Shown: positions 1 through 5,278 of the stretch, piece after piece
Position numbering within the stretch: position 1 is the first letter of the stretch
How the letters are laid out: each line of letters starts with the position of its first letter
Origin: Actinomycetes bacterium
GTDB taxonomy: Bacteria; Actinomycetota; Actinomycetes; Mycobacteriales; Micromonosporaceae
DNA length: 8,199 nt
Assembly (NCBI GenBank): GCA_023437285.1
Contig: JAEZGP010000621.1
Span: 1 to 8,199, forward strand
Reading direction: 5' to 3'
Made by a program: the position numbers and the translations under genes
Notes under the pieces: generated by a model
What the model saw: only the letters and a program-made list of their open reading frames with translations
The model's database searches: none
What the model was told of the DNA's origin: nothing

Positions 1-2
1 GC

Positions 3-173
3 CGGACGGTGCCCACCGCCACGAGGGCAGCCACCGCCCCGAGTCCGGACCCCGGCACGACGCCGGGCACCGGCACGACTCCGGGCACCGCCACGACGGC
101 GACCGCCGCCCGGAGGCGGACCGTGCGGGCCGGGGCCACCGGGCGGGCGGACGCCGTTTCCGCTGACCACTAA
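3..173 (+). CDS. C-terminal end of an unidentified Thr/Pro/Gly-rich protein (partial, cut by left edge)
   Basis: An open frame enters from the left edge and ends at TAA 171-173. It reads as a low-complexity tail with a GTTPGT repeat and finishes with ...GRADAVSADH. About nine in ten third codon positions are G or C, as in the other genes of the window, and a strong hairpin lies 43 bp after the stop. No domain is visible, so the protein cannot be named; such tails are common as linkers or disordered ends in actinobacterial proteins. The reading is not secure. The opposite strand is also open here with similar codon bias and would give a hydrophobic Val/Ala-rich segment. I prefer the plus strand because of the hairpin and because the minus reading lacks a ribosome binding site. 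Confidence 0.45.
   Translation, partial: RTVPTATRAATAPSPDPGTTPGTGTTPGTATTATAARRRTVRAGATGRADAVSADH
53..88. repeat. Tandem duplication of an 18-bp unit
   Basis: Two adjacent 18-bp copies (53-70 and 71-88) differ only at 62/80 (G versus T). A partial third copy starts at 89. In the plus-strand frame each copy encodes GTTPGT and the single difference is synonymous. This looks like slippage expansion within a low-complexity linker. Confidence 0.7.
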
Positions 174-216
174 GCACCCGGCTCATCACTCAGCGTGATT
201 GATGTCGTGAATGTTT

Positions 217-255
217 CAAGCGGCTGACCTCCCATTTCGGCAGGTCAGCCGCTTG
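217..255 (+). terminator. Strong hairpin terminator after the left-edge gene
   Basis: A perfect 14-bp inverted repeat (217-230 and 242-255) surrounds an 11-nt loop (231-241). There is no U-tract on either side, which is common for actinobacterial hairpin terminators. It lies 43 bp past the TAA of the partial plus-strand gene and 15 bp before the first TTGACAT promoter, so it would insulate the downstream units. Confidence 0.7.
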
Positions 256-270
256 CTGTCGGGGACGCTA

Positions 271-298
271 TTGACATCACCCGTCACAGATGTAACCG
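271..298 (+). promoter_or_regulatory. Promoter of putative small RNA unit A
   Basis: TTGACA at 271-276 is a perfect -35 hexamer. After a 16-bp spacer comes TAACCG (293-298), a weak -10 preceded by TG, so possibly an extended -10. The -35 to operator distance (28 bp) is identical in the second unit at 541, which supports a real promoter. Confidence 0.5.
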
Positions 299-312
299 TG
301 GAAGCGCTCCCA
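299..312. promoter_or_regulatory. LacI-family operator A (CebR/CelR-type)
   Basis: TGGAAGCGCTCCCA differs at one position from TGGGAGCGCTCCCA. That 14-bp palindrome is the known binding site of the cellulose/cello-oligosaccharide repressors CebR (Streptomyces) and CelR (Thermobifida). It covers the predicted transcription start near 305, where a bound repressor would block initiation. Which LacI-family protein binds here is inference; no repressor gene is in the window. Confidence 0.65.
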
Positions 313-405
313 TGAAGTACCGGGGGCTCTGGCCGAAAGTGCTGCACCACGGATAAGACGCGTAGAGGGAGAGGCGGCTCAACAGGAGCCGTCTCTTTCG
401 TTTTG
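305..405 (+). ncRNA. Putative LacI-regulated small RNA, unit A
   Basis: Transcription from the TTGACAT promoter would start near 305 and end at the hairpin and U-rich tract near 400, giving an RNA of about 95-100 nt. The 3' half (351-400) is clearly similar to 612-664 of unit B: both run GGATA, then a purine-rich stretch, then the same stem-loop and TTTCG. The middle parts differ. A 14-codon frame starts at ATG 312-314, immediately after the operator (MKYRGLWPKVLHHG). It has no ribosome binding site and no counterpart in unit B, so a coding role is unlikely. The function is unknown; the existence of the RNA is inferred from promoter, operator and terminator alone. Confidence 0.42.
370..405 (+). 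terminator. Intrinsic terminator of unit A
   Basis: A 10-bp stem (371-380 with 386-395, one G-U pair) has a 5-nt loop AACAG and extends by one further A-U pair. It is followed by the T-rich stretch TTTCGTTTT (396-404). This is a classical Rho-independent terminator on the plus strand and near-identical to the hairpin at 634-658. Confidence 0.8.
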
Positions 406-416
406 TCCGTCCCCTC

Positions 417-435
417 ACCGGCCGAGGGCCGGTTT
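417..435 (+). terminator. Second hairpin behind unit A
   Basis: ACCGGCC (417-423) pairs with GGCCGGT (427-433) across the 3-nt loop GAG, followed by TT. It lies directly after the first terminator and would back it up, so read-through into unit B should be low. Confidence 0.5.
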
Positions 436-473
436 GCCCGCCACCTCTCCCGGGCATCAAAGGGTAGCGAAAT

Positions 474-486
474 TTACGGTCCGTAA
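474..486. promoter_or_regulatory. Short inverted repeat upstream of unit B
   Basis: TTACGG and CCGTAA are 6-bp arms around a single central T (480). The element sits 54 bp upstream of the second TTGACA in an AT-richer patch. It could be a binding site for a second regulator of unit B. There is no equivalent upstream of unit A, and short dyads arise by chance. Confidence 0.25.
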
Positions 487-540
487 TCACCGGGCTGAAG
501 TGCACAGACGCGGCGGGCGTCACGGTCCGGCCGCAACCCA

Positions 541-568
541 TTGACATAGCCGAAACACGATGCAATAT
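541..568 (+). promoter_or_regulatory. Promoter of putative small RNA unit B
   Basis: TTGACA at 541-546 is followed after 16 bp by CAATAT (563-568). Both hexamers suit the main vegetative sigma factor, and this is a better match than in unit A. The spacing to the operator is the same as in unit A. Confidence 0.6.
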
Positions 569-583
569 TGGGAGCGCTCCCAA
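568..583. promoter_or_regulatory. LacI-family operator B (perfect CebR/CelR-type palindrome)
   Basis: TTGGGAGCGCTCCCAA is a perfect 16-bp palindrome. Its inner 14 bp (569-582) match the known CebR/CelR operator exactly. It abuts the -10 hexamer and covers the predicted start near 575, so binding should repress. It lies exactly 270 bp after operator A. Confidence 0.75.
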
Positions 584-667
584 AACAATCGGCTTGATCG
601 ATGGACACGGGGGATACAGCAAGCTCAGAGGGGGAGGCGGCTCGACAGGAGCCGCCTCTTTCGTGTT
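575..667 (+). ncRNA. Putative LacI-regulated small RNA, unit B
   Basis: The predicted transcript runs from about 575 to the T-tract near 661, roughly 85-90 nt. Its 3' part (612-664) resembles 351-400 of unit A, including the purine-rich run before the stem and the ACAG loop. The only ATG frame of note (from 600) reads straight through the terminator stem, so it is unlikely to be coding. The RNA ends 15 bp before the stop of cds1, which is transcribed toward it, so any cds1 read-through RNA would be antisense to it. The function is unknown, and the RNA is inferred from its signals only. Confidence 0.45.
634..667 (+). terminator. Intrinsic terminator of unit B
   Basis: A perfect 10-bp stem (634-643 with 649-658), 5-nt loop GACAG and tail TTTCGTGTT. 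The loop and right arm are almost the same as in the hairpin at 371-395. The T-rich side faces the plus strand. The stem could also slow transcription leaving cds1 on the other strand. Confidence 0.8.
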
Positions 668-675
668 CCTGGCGA

Positions 676-1779
676 TTACTTTAAGCCACTGACCGGCCAC
701 GATCCGGTGGTCAGGAATGTGTCGATCGCCGCCAGGTGGGGCACCAGGTCCAGGCCCTGGGCCCGTACCCACTCATCATTGAAGTACGTGTTCGCGTAGC
801 GTTCGCCGCCGTCGCAGAGCAACGTGACCACCGAGCCGCGCACCCCCTGGGCCAGCATCTCGGCGATCAGGCCGAAGGCCCCCCACAGGTTCGTCCCGGT
901 GGAGCCGCCCACGTGGCGACCGAGCACGGCGGACCCGGCGCGCATCGCGGCCAGGGAGCCGGCGTCCGGCACCCGGATCATGCGGTCGACGACCGACGGC
1001 TGGAACGAGGGCTCGACCCGCGGACGGCCGATGCCCTCGATCCGCGACGTCAGTCCGGTCTCGACCGAATAGTCCCCGGCCACCCACCCGGCGTAGAACG
1101 CCGAACCCTCCGGGTCCACCACGCACACCTTCGTGCAGTGCCGCTGATAGCGGACATAGCGCCCGATCGTCGCGGACGTGCCGCCCGTACCGGCGCCGAC
1201 CACCACCCAGGCCGGGATCGGATGCCGTTCCAGGGCGAGCTGACCGAAGATCGATTCGGCGATGTTGTTGTTGCCCCGCCAGTCGGTGGCCCGTTCGGCG
1301 TAGGTGAACTGGTCCATGAAGTGCCCGCCCCGCTCGGCGGCGAGCGCGCGGGCCGCGGTCACCACCGTCGCGCCGTCCTCGACGAGGTGGCACGTGCCGC
1401 CCTGGAACTCGATGAGCGCGATCTTCTCCGGCGACGTGGACGCCGGCATGACCGCCACGAAGGGCAGGCCGAGCAGCCGGGCGAAGTACGCCTCGGAGAC
1501 GGCGGTCGAGCCCGAGGAGGCCTCCACAATGGTGGTTCCGGGCCGGATCCAGCCGCTACACAAGCCGTACAGGAACAAGGACCGGGCCAGCCGGTGCTTG
1601 AGCGAGCCCGTCGGATGCACCGACTCGTCCTTGAGGTACAGGTCGATGCCCCACGAGCGGGGCAGCGGGAACGGCAGCAGATGCGTATCGGCCGAGCGGT
1701 TCGCGTCCGCTTCGACGACGGCGACCGCCTCTGTCACCCACTCACGGTCCGAGTCCGAACAACGCTCCAACTGTTCCAC
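676..1779 (-). CDS. cds1: PLP-dependent L-cysteine desulfhydrase family protein (Cds1-like)
   Basis: 367 residues of the cysteine synthase/cystathionine beta-synthase fold (PLP fold type II). The sequence closely resembles my recollection of mycobacterial Cds1 (Rv3684), which degrades L-cysteine to H2S, pyruvate and ammonia in the cytoplasm. The probable PLP lysine is K61 in [10 protein letters not shown]. The substrate loop is EASSGSTA (86-93), the phosphate-binding loop is GAGTGGTSA (195-203), and a CDGGERY block lies at 322-328. The family feature [14 protein letters not shown] (164-177) is present. The length is normal and there is no CBS or ACT domain. The start is GTG 1779 with only a weak AGGG upstream; a GTG 14 codons downstream is an alternative but would drop the conserved REWV. 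It is divergent from bldC and convergent with the small RNA unit at 575. A cysteine synthase role is possible but less likely. Confidence 0.88.
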   Translation of the reverse strand: MEQLERCSDSDREWVTEAVAVVEADANRSADTHLLPFPLPRSWGIDLYLKDESVHPTGSLKHRLARSLFLYGLCSGWIRPGTTIVEASSGSTAVSEAYFARLLGLPFVAVMPASTSPEKIALIEFQGGTCHLVEDGATVVTAARALAAERGGHFMDQFTYAERATDWRGNNNIAESIFGQLALERHPIPAWVVVGAGTGGTSATIGRYVRYQRHCTKVCVVDPEGSAFYAGWVAGDYSVETGLTSRIEGIGRPRVEPSFQPSVVDRMIRVPDAGSLAAMRAGSAVLGRHVGGSTGTNLWGAFGLIAEMLAQGVRGSVVTLLCDGGERYANTYFNDEWVRAQGLDLVPHLAAIDTFLTTGSWPVSGLK

Positions 1780-1835
1780 CGGCAGACCCTAACCTGATGA
1801 TCGCGAACGGAGTCGCACGCGTGTCCGGCTCGCCT

Positions 1836-1863
1836 ATTCTCCCCGCGGAACACCCCTACACAA
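1836..1863 (-). promoter_or_regulatory. Possible cds1 promoter
   Basis: On the minus strand TTGTGT (1863-1858) and GAGAAT (1841-1836) are separated by 16 bp, about 57 bp before the GTG start. The match to a vegetative promoter is moderate and it is the best candidate I see in the 230-bp divergent gap. Confidence 0.3.
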
Positions 1864-1880
1864 CGCGAATTACGGTTTGT

Positions 1881-1909
1881 CGGACATGGGGTTTTGGCGG
1901 TGTTGTAAT
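1881..1909 (+). promoter_or_regulatory. Possible bldC promoter
   Basis: CGGACA (1881-1886) and TGTAAT (1904-1909) are 17 bp apart, giving a leader of about 95 nt before the bldC GTG. The -10 is good and the -35 only partly matches. The candidate cds1 promoter lies back to back with it. Confidence 0.3.
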
Positions 1910-1997
1910 GGTCGTACGTCCCATCGAAGACTCTGGCTCGGGCTGGCCGTCACCCCTGTGTCGATCACGGTCGAGCCGCAGAGAGCTTCGGCGACGC

Positions 1998-2004
1998 AAG
2001 GAGG
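1998..2004 (+). promoter_or_regulatory. Ribosome binding site fixing the bldC start
   Basis: AAGGAGG is a near-perfect Shine-Dalgarno sequence 5 nt before GTG 2010. The frame is open further upstream to ATG 1797, but those starts lack such a site, and the upstream extension would add sequence absent from BldC proteins. Confidence 0.85.
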
Positions 2005-2009
2005 GGGTC

Positions 2010-2216
2010 GTGGACACTGGAGATCGTCTGCTCACACCGGGCGAGGTGGCCGCGCTGTTCCGTGTCGACCCGAAGACTGTCACACGATGGGCGGCGGCCG
2101 GCCGGATCAGTAGCATCCGTACGCCCGGCGGTCACCGCCGCTTCCGTGAGTCAGAGGTACGCGCCCTGCTGGAAGGCGAGGCCGAGGAGAACGCAGCCAC
2201 CCCACCCATGCACTGA
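2010..2216 (+). CDS. bldC: BldC-family developmental regulator (MerR-type HTH)
   Basis: A 68-residue protein, the same length as Streptomyces coelicolor BldC as I recall it. It consists almost entirely of one winged HTH: LLTPGEVAALFRVDPKTVTRW (7-27) followed by the wing RTPGGHRRFRESEV (37-50). The nearly identical core FRVDPKTVTRW and GGHRR are the hallmark of this family. There is no effector or dimerisation domain, unlike classical MerR proteins. In Streptomyces, BldC binds cooperatively as head-to-tail oligomers on direct repeats and delays entry into development. The C-terminal tail EGEAEENAATPPMH is acidic and variable. The start is the GTG preceded by AAGGAGG; longer in-frame starts at 1797 and 1908 are rejected. 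The gene is convergent with ubiX, with 8 bp between stops, so expression is probably separate from that operon. Confidence 0.92.
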   Translation: MDTGDRLLTPGEVAALFRVDPKTVTRWAAAGRISSIRTPGGHRRFRESEVRALLEGEAEENAATPPMH

Positions 2217-2224
2217 ACCGACAC

Positions 2225-2863
2225 CTACTCAGAAAGGCGGCCCGCGCCCAGCTCACCCGACCACCGCGTGAGCAGGGTCTGCTCGACGCCGATCGCGTCG
2301 AGGACCTTCGCCGCCACGAAATCGACCAACTGTTGACCGCTGGCCCGTGCCCCGGCGCCGTAGAAGCCGGGGCTCGCCGGCAGCACGACCGCGCCAGCGT
2401 CGTGCAGGGTTATCAGGTGCTCGAGGTGGCTGCGGGTCACCGGGGTCTCGCGGGGCACCACCACCACCGGCCGGCGCTCCTTGAGGTTGACCTCGGCGGC
2501 CCGCTGCAACAGGTCCTTGCTCAGGCCGATCGCGATGCCGGCGCACGCCGCGGTGCTGGCGGGGACCACCAGCATGCCGCGGGCCGGGTACGAGCCGGAC
2601 GCCGGGCCGCCACCCAGGTCGCCCGGCGGCCAGTACTCGACGTCGCCCGGCTCGGTGCCGAGCCAGGCCGCGAGGTCGTCCTTCCAGTGCGCGTCGCGGA
2701 ACCGCACGCCCGTCTCGTCCAGCAGGGTGAGCCGGGCGGCCCGGGAGACCACCAGGTCGACGGCCTCGCCTGCCTCGAACAGGCCGCGCAGCACCGCCGC
2801 GGCGTACGGGGTTCCGGAGGCTCCCGAGACGCCGACGACCCAGGGCGCGCGCGACGCCGTCAT
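2225..2863 (-). CDS. ubiX: UbiX-family flavin prenyltransferase
   Basis: 212 residues, the normal size for UbiX, a Rossmann-like flavoprotein. UbiX joins dimethylallyl phosphate to FMN to make prenylated FMN, the cofactor of UbiD decarboxylases. The FMN loop is GVSGASG (11-17), PAST is at 101-104, the conserved LLQRAAEVNLKERRPVVVV spans 118-136 with RETP at 138-141, and PASPGFY is at 162-168. It is the last gene of the three-gene operon. Its ATG overlaps the stop of the prenyltransferase gene as ATGA, which suggests translational coupling. Its direct client is very probably the decarboxylase encoded two genes upstream. An insert rich in Gly/Pro (79-93) precedes the PAST region. The identification is secure, and the link to menaquinone comes from the neighbours. 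Confidence 0.93.
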   Translation of the reverse strand: MTASRAPWVVGVSGASGTPYAAAVLRGLFEAGEAVDLVVSRAARLTLLDETGVRFRDAHWKDDLAAWLGTEPGDVEYWPPGDLGGGPASGSYPARGMLVVPASTAACAGIAIGLSKDLLQRAAEVNLKERRPVVVVPRETPVTRSHLEHLITLHDAGAVVLPASPGFYGAGARASGQQLVDFVAAKVLDAIGVEQTLLTRWSGELGAGRLSE

Positions 2864-3747
2864 GGCCGCAGCCCTCCGTTGACGACCAGGTCGGCCAGTC
2901 CGAAGGCGAACACCGCGATGCCGATGACCCCGTTGGCGGTGAAGAACGCCCGGTTGACCCGCGACAGGTCGTCGGCGCGGACGATCGCGTGCTCGTAGGC
3001 GAGGACCACGCCGGTGAGGGCCAGGCCGACCCACCACAGCCAGCCGTAGCCGACCGCCAGTCCGTACCAGACGAAGAACGCCATCGTGACCACGTGGACG
3101 GCCCACGAGATGCGTAGCGCCCCGGCGATTCCCCAGCGCACCGGCACGGACCCGATCCCGATCCGCTTGTCGGCCTCGTAGTCCTGGCAGGCGTAGATGC
3201 AGTCGAACCCGCCGATCCAGGTGCCGACCGCGACGCCGAGCAGCGCCGCCGGCCACGACCACTCGCCGGTCACGCCGATCCACGCGCCCACCGGCGCCAC
3301 GGCCTGGGCCAGCGCCAGGAACGCCTGCGGATAGTTGGTGAACCGCTTGGCGTACGAGTAGATGACGAGCGCGACGACCGCCAGCGGGGCCAGGGCCAGG
3401 CACAGCCAGTTCAGCGCCGCCGCCGAGCCCAGGAAGATCACCAGGCTGAGGAGGAGCCCGATCCAGGCGGTCCGCAGCGACACCGCGCCGGTGACCAGCT
3501 CCCGGCCGGCGGTGCGGGGGTTCTGGGCGTCGATGTGCCGGTCGATGATCCGGTTGGCGGCCATGGCGACCGTCCGGCCGGCGACCATGGCGACGGTGAT
3601 CAGCCCGAGGGTGCCCCACTCGATGGTCGGGGCCATCGCGGTCAGCGCCGCGAGGTAGGCGAACGGCAACGCGAAGATCGAGTGTTCGATCATCACGAGC
3701 CGCAGGAACGCCCGTACCGGCGACGGGCGTTCGGCCACCGCTGTCAC
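2860..3747 (-). CDS. mqnP: UbiA-family polyprenyltransferase (MqnP-like, menaquinone pathway)
   Basis: 295 residues and about eight or nine hydrophobic segments, typical for a membrane-embedded UbiA aromatic prenyltransferase. The first Asp-rich motif is NRIIDRHID (N65, D69, D73) followed by NPRTAGR. The second is DYEADKRIG (D189, D193). These residues bind the Mg-diphosphate of the polyprenyl donor. In the futalosine pathway MqnP prenylates the 1,4-dihydroxy-6-naphthoate ring. Fusion-like operon order with UbiD and UbiX relatives matches the Streptomyces SCO4490-4492 arrangement and favours this over MenA, which acts in the classical pathway without UbiD/UbiX. The start is GTG 3747-3745, overlapping the decarboxylase stop as GTGA; the frame is open further upstream, but that reading lies inside the decarboxylase gene. 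The exact substrate is inferred. Confidence 0.88.
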   Translation of the reverse strand: MTAVAERPSPVRAFLRLVMIEHSIFALPFAYLAALTAMAPTIEWGTLGLITVAMVAGRTVAMAANRIIDRHIDAQNPRTAGRELVTGAVSLRTAWIGLLLSLVIFLGSAAALNWLCLALAPLAVVALVIYSYAKRFTNYPQAFLALAQAVAPVGAWIGVTGEWSWPAALLGVAVGTWIGGFDCIYACQDYEADKRIGIGSVPVRWGIAGALRISWAVHVVTMAFFVWYGLAVGYGWLWWVGLALTGVVLAYEHAIVRADDLSRVNRAFFTANGVIGIAVFAFGLADLVVNGGLRP

Positions 3748-5216
3748 AGGCCGAATTCCTTCCACCGGCTGGTCACCCGGGCGACGATCTCGGGGGACAT
3801 GACGGCGTCCTCGGGCCAGCCCCGCGTGTACCCCTCCGTGGGCAGCTTGCGGGTCGCGTCGATGCCGGCCTTGCCGCCCCAGAACTGCTGGTACGACGAG
3901 TGGTCCAGGTGGTCGACCGGCCCGGACGTGATCAGCAGGTCGTGGGCGTAGTCGACGTTGCCGAACGCCCGGAACGCCACCTCGTTGTAGTCGTGCGGGT
4001 CGCAGTCGTCGTCCACCACCACGATCAGCTTCGACAGCGACAGCAGGTGAGCGCCCCAGATCGACGACATGACCTTCTGCGCGTGCTTGGGGTAGCGCTT
4101 GTTGATGGAGACGATGCAGCAGTTGTGGAAGACCCCCGCCTCGGGCAGGTGATAGTCGACGATGTCCGGGATGAGCATCTTCAGCAGCGGCAGGAAGATG
4201 CGCTCGGTCGCGTGCCCGATGCCGCCGTCCTCCTGCGGCGGCTTGGACGTGACGATCGAGTGGTAGACCGGATCCCGCTGGGTCGTCATGCAGGTCACGT
4301 GCAGTACGGGGAACGGCTCGACCGGCGTGTAGAACCCGGTGTGGTCGCCGAACGGGCCCTCGGGTGCCCGCTCGCCCGGCTCCACGTAGCCCTCCAGCAC
4401 GATCTGCGCCGTCGCCGGCACCTGCAACGGCACGGTGAGGCAGTCGACCATCTCGACCCGCTCGCCGCGCAGGAACCCGGCGAACAGGTATTCGTCGATG
4501 TCGCCGGGCAGCGGCGCCGACGCCGAATAGCTGATCACCGGGTCGCAGCCGATGGCGACCGCCACCGGCAACCGCTGGCCGAGCCGCTCGGCGACGGCGT
4601 GGTGGGCCGTGGAGTCCTTGTGGATCTGCCAGTGCATGCCCAGCGTGTTGTGGGAGTGCTGCTGCAGCCGGTAGAGGCCCAGGTTGCGTTTGCCGGTCTC
4701 GGGATGCTTGGTGTGGGTCAGCCCGAAGTTGTGGAAGACGCCGCCGTCGCCGGGCCAGCTCTGCAGCCCGGGCAGCCGGTTGAGGTCCACCTCGCCGTCG
4801 CGGTAGACCACCTCCTGGCACGGCGCGGACTTCACCTTCTTGGGCGGCACGCTCTTGAGCTGGAGCAGCTTGCCGAGGCCCTCGCGGATGCCGGAGAAGC
4901 CGACCGGCAGTTCGGGTCGCACGAGCGAGCCGATCCGGGCGCCGATCTCGTTCACGTCGCCGACGCCGAGCGCCATCGCGGCACGCTTGTGCGACCCGAA
5001 CAGGTTGATCGCGACCGGCATGTCGCCCCGGGTGGGCCGCTCGAACAGCAGGGCGGGGCCGCCGGCGCGGACCGTCCGGGTGACGATCTCGCTCATCTCC
5101 AGGGTCGGGTCCACGGGGGCCGTGACGCGGCGCAACTCGCCGGCCTTCTCCAGCGTGCGGAGAAAGTCCTTGAGGTCGTTATAGGGGCCGTACTGTTCCG
5201 ACTGCTCGCGTGCCAT
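3744..5216 (-). CDS. UbiD-family prFMN decarboxylase (menaquinone biosynthesis, SCO4490-like)
   Basis: 490 residues, full length for UbiD. This family decarboxylates aromatic acids with prenylated FMN. The cofactor/metal-binding region RNLGLYRLQ holds N178 and R183 at the 5-residue spacing seen in Fdc1 (N168/R173). The catalytic block PEGPFGDHTG holds E286 and D291, giving the Arg-Glu-Asp triad of bacterial UbiD enzymes. IHKD (198-201) and E252/E255 are likely further metal or cofactor ligands. First gene of the operon, starting at ATG 5216 behind a poor AAGG site. With MqnP and UbiX it most likely removes the carboxyl group in futalosine-route menaquinone synthesis. The mqnA-E genes for the early steps are not in this window, so the pathway assignment rests on gene context and family. 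Alternative: decarboxylation of another aromatic acid. Confidence 0.9.
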   Translation of the reverse strand: MAREQSEQYGPYNDLKDFLRTLEKAGELRRVTAPVDPTLEMSEIVTRTVRAGGPALLFERPTRGDMPVAINLFGSHKRAAMALGVGDVNEIGARIGSLVRPELPVGFSGIREGLGKLLQLKSVPPKKVKSAPCQEVVYRDGEVDLNRLPGLQSWPGDGGVFHNFGLTHTKHPETGKRNLGLYRLQQHSHNTLGMHWQIHKDSTAHHAVAERLGQRLPVAVAIGCDPVISYSASAPLPGDIDEYLFAGFLRGERVEMVDCLTVPLQVPATAQIVLEGYVEPGERAPEGPFGDHTGFYTPVEPFPVLHVTCMTTQRDPVYHSIVTSKPPQEDGGIGHATERIFLPLLKMLIPDIVDYHLPEAGVFHNCCIVSINKRYPKHAQKVMSSIWGAHLLSLSKLIVVVDDDCDPHDYNEVAFRAFGNVDYAHDLLITSGPVDHLDHSSYQQFWGGKAGIDATRKLPTEGYTRGWPEDAVMSPEIVARVTSRWKEFGL

Positions 5217-5235
5217 GCCTTGCAGTCTGCCCGGT

Positions 5236-5251
5236 CGGGTGACGTCACCCG
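5236..5251. promoter_or_regulatory. Perfect palindrome between divergent operons (possible operator)
   Basis: CGGGTGACGTCACCCG is a perfect 16-bp palindrome. It lies 19 bp before the decarboxylase ATG and 27 bp before the GTG of the secreted-protein gene, in a gap of only 62 bp. Any promoters for the two genes must lie close to it, so a bound dimer could act on both. The core TGACGTCA does not have the spacing of CRP sites (TGTGA-N6-TCACA), and I cannot name a regulator. Confidence 0.4.
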
Positions 5252-5269
5252 CTGCCGGGCTGTCCCGTT

Positions 5270-5273
5270 GAGG
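5270..5273 (+). promoter_or_regulatory. Ribosome binding site choosing GTG 5279
   Basis: GAGG lies 5 nt before GTG 5279 but overlaps the earlier in-frame GTG at 5273. The downstream GTG is therefore the better start and gives a standard signal peptide beginning MAIRR. Confidence 0.55.
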
Positions 5274-5278
5274 TGTTC

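Noticed and set aside
312..356. 14-codon peptide frame (MKYRGLWPKVLHHG) in unit A
   Set aside because: No ribosome binding site, and no counterpart in the paralogous unit B. Kept only as a remote possibility for a leaderless peptide.
417..433. GGCC-centred dyad considered as an operator
   Set aside because: A 7-bp stem with a 3-nt loop followed by T residues directly behind another terminator is better explained as a second hairpin terminator.
284..772. Long minus-strand open frame across the small RNA region
   Set aside because: It covers both operators, promoters and terminators, overlaps the cds1 3' end, and encodes a Pro/Arg-rich low-complexity product with no domain or ribosome binding site.
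736..1797. Plus-strand open frame opposite cds1
   Set aside because: Antisense shadow of a clearly conserved gene; the composition is Arg/His/Gly-rich with no motif.
1797..2009. N-terminal extension of bldC
   Set aside because: The extension is Arg/Ser-rich and unlike BldC proteins. GTG 2010 has a perfect AAGGAGG site and gives the usual 68 residues.
2864..3619. Long N-terminal extension of the UbiX frame through the prenyltransferase gene
   Set aside because: The upstream part is an Arg/Gly-rich out-of-frame reading of mqnP; ATG 2863 in the ATGA overlap gives a normal-length UbiX.
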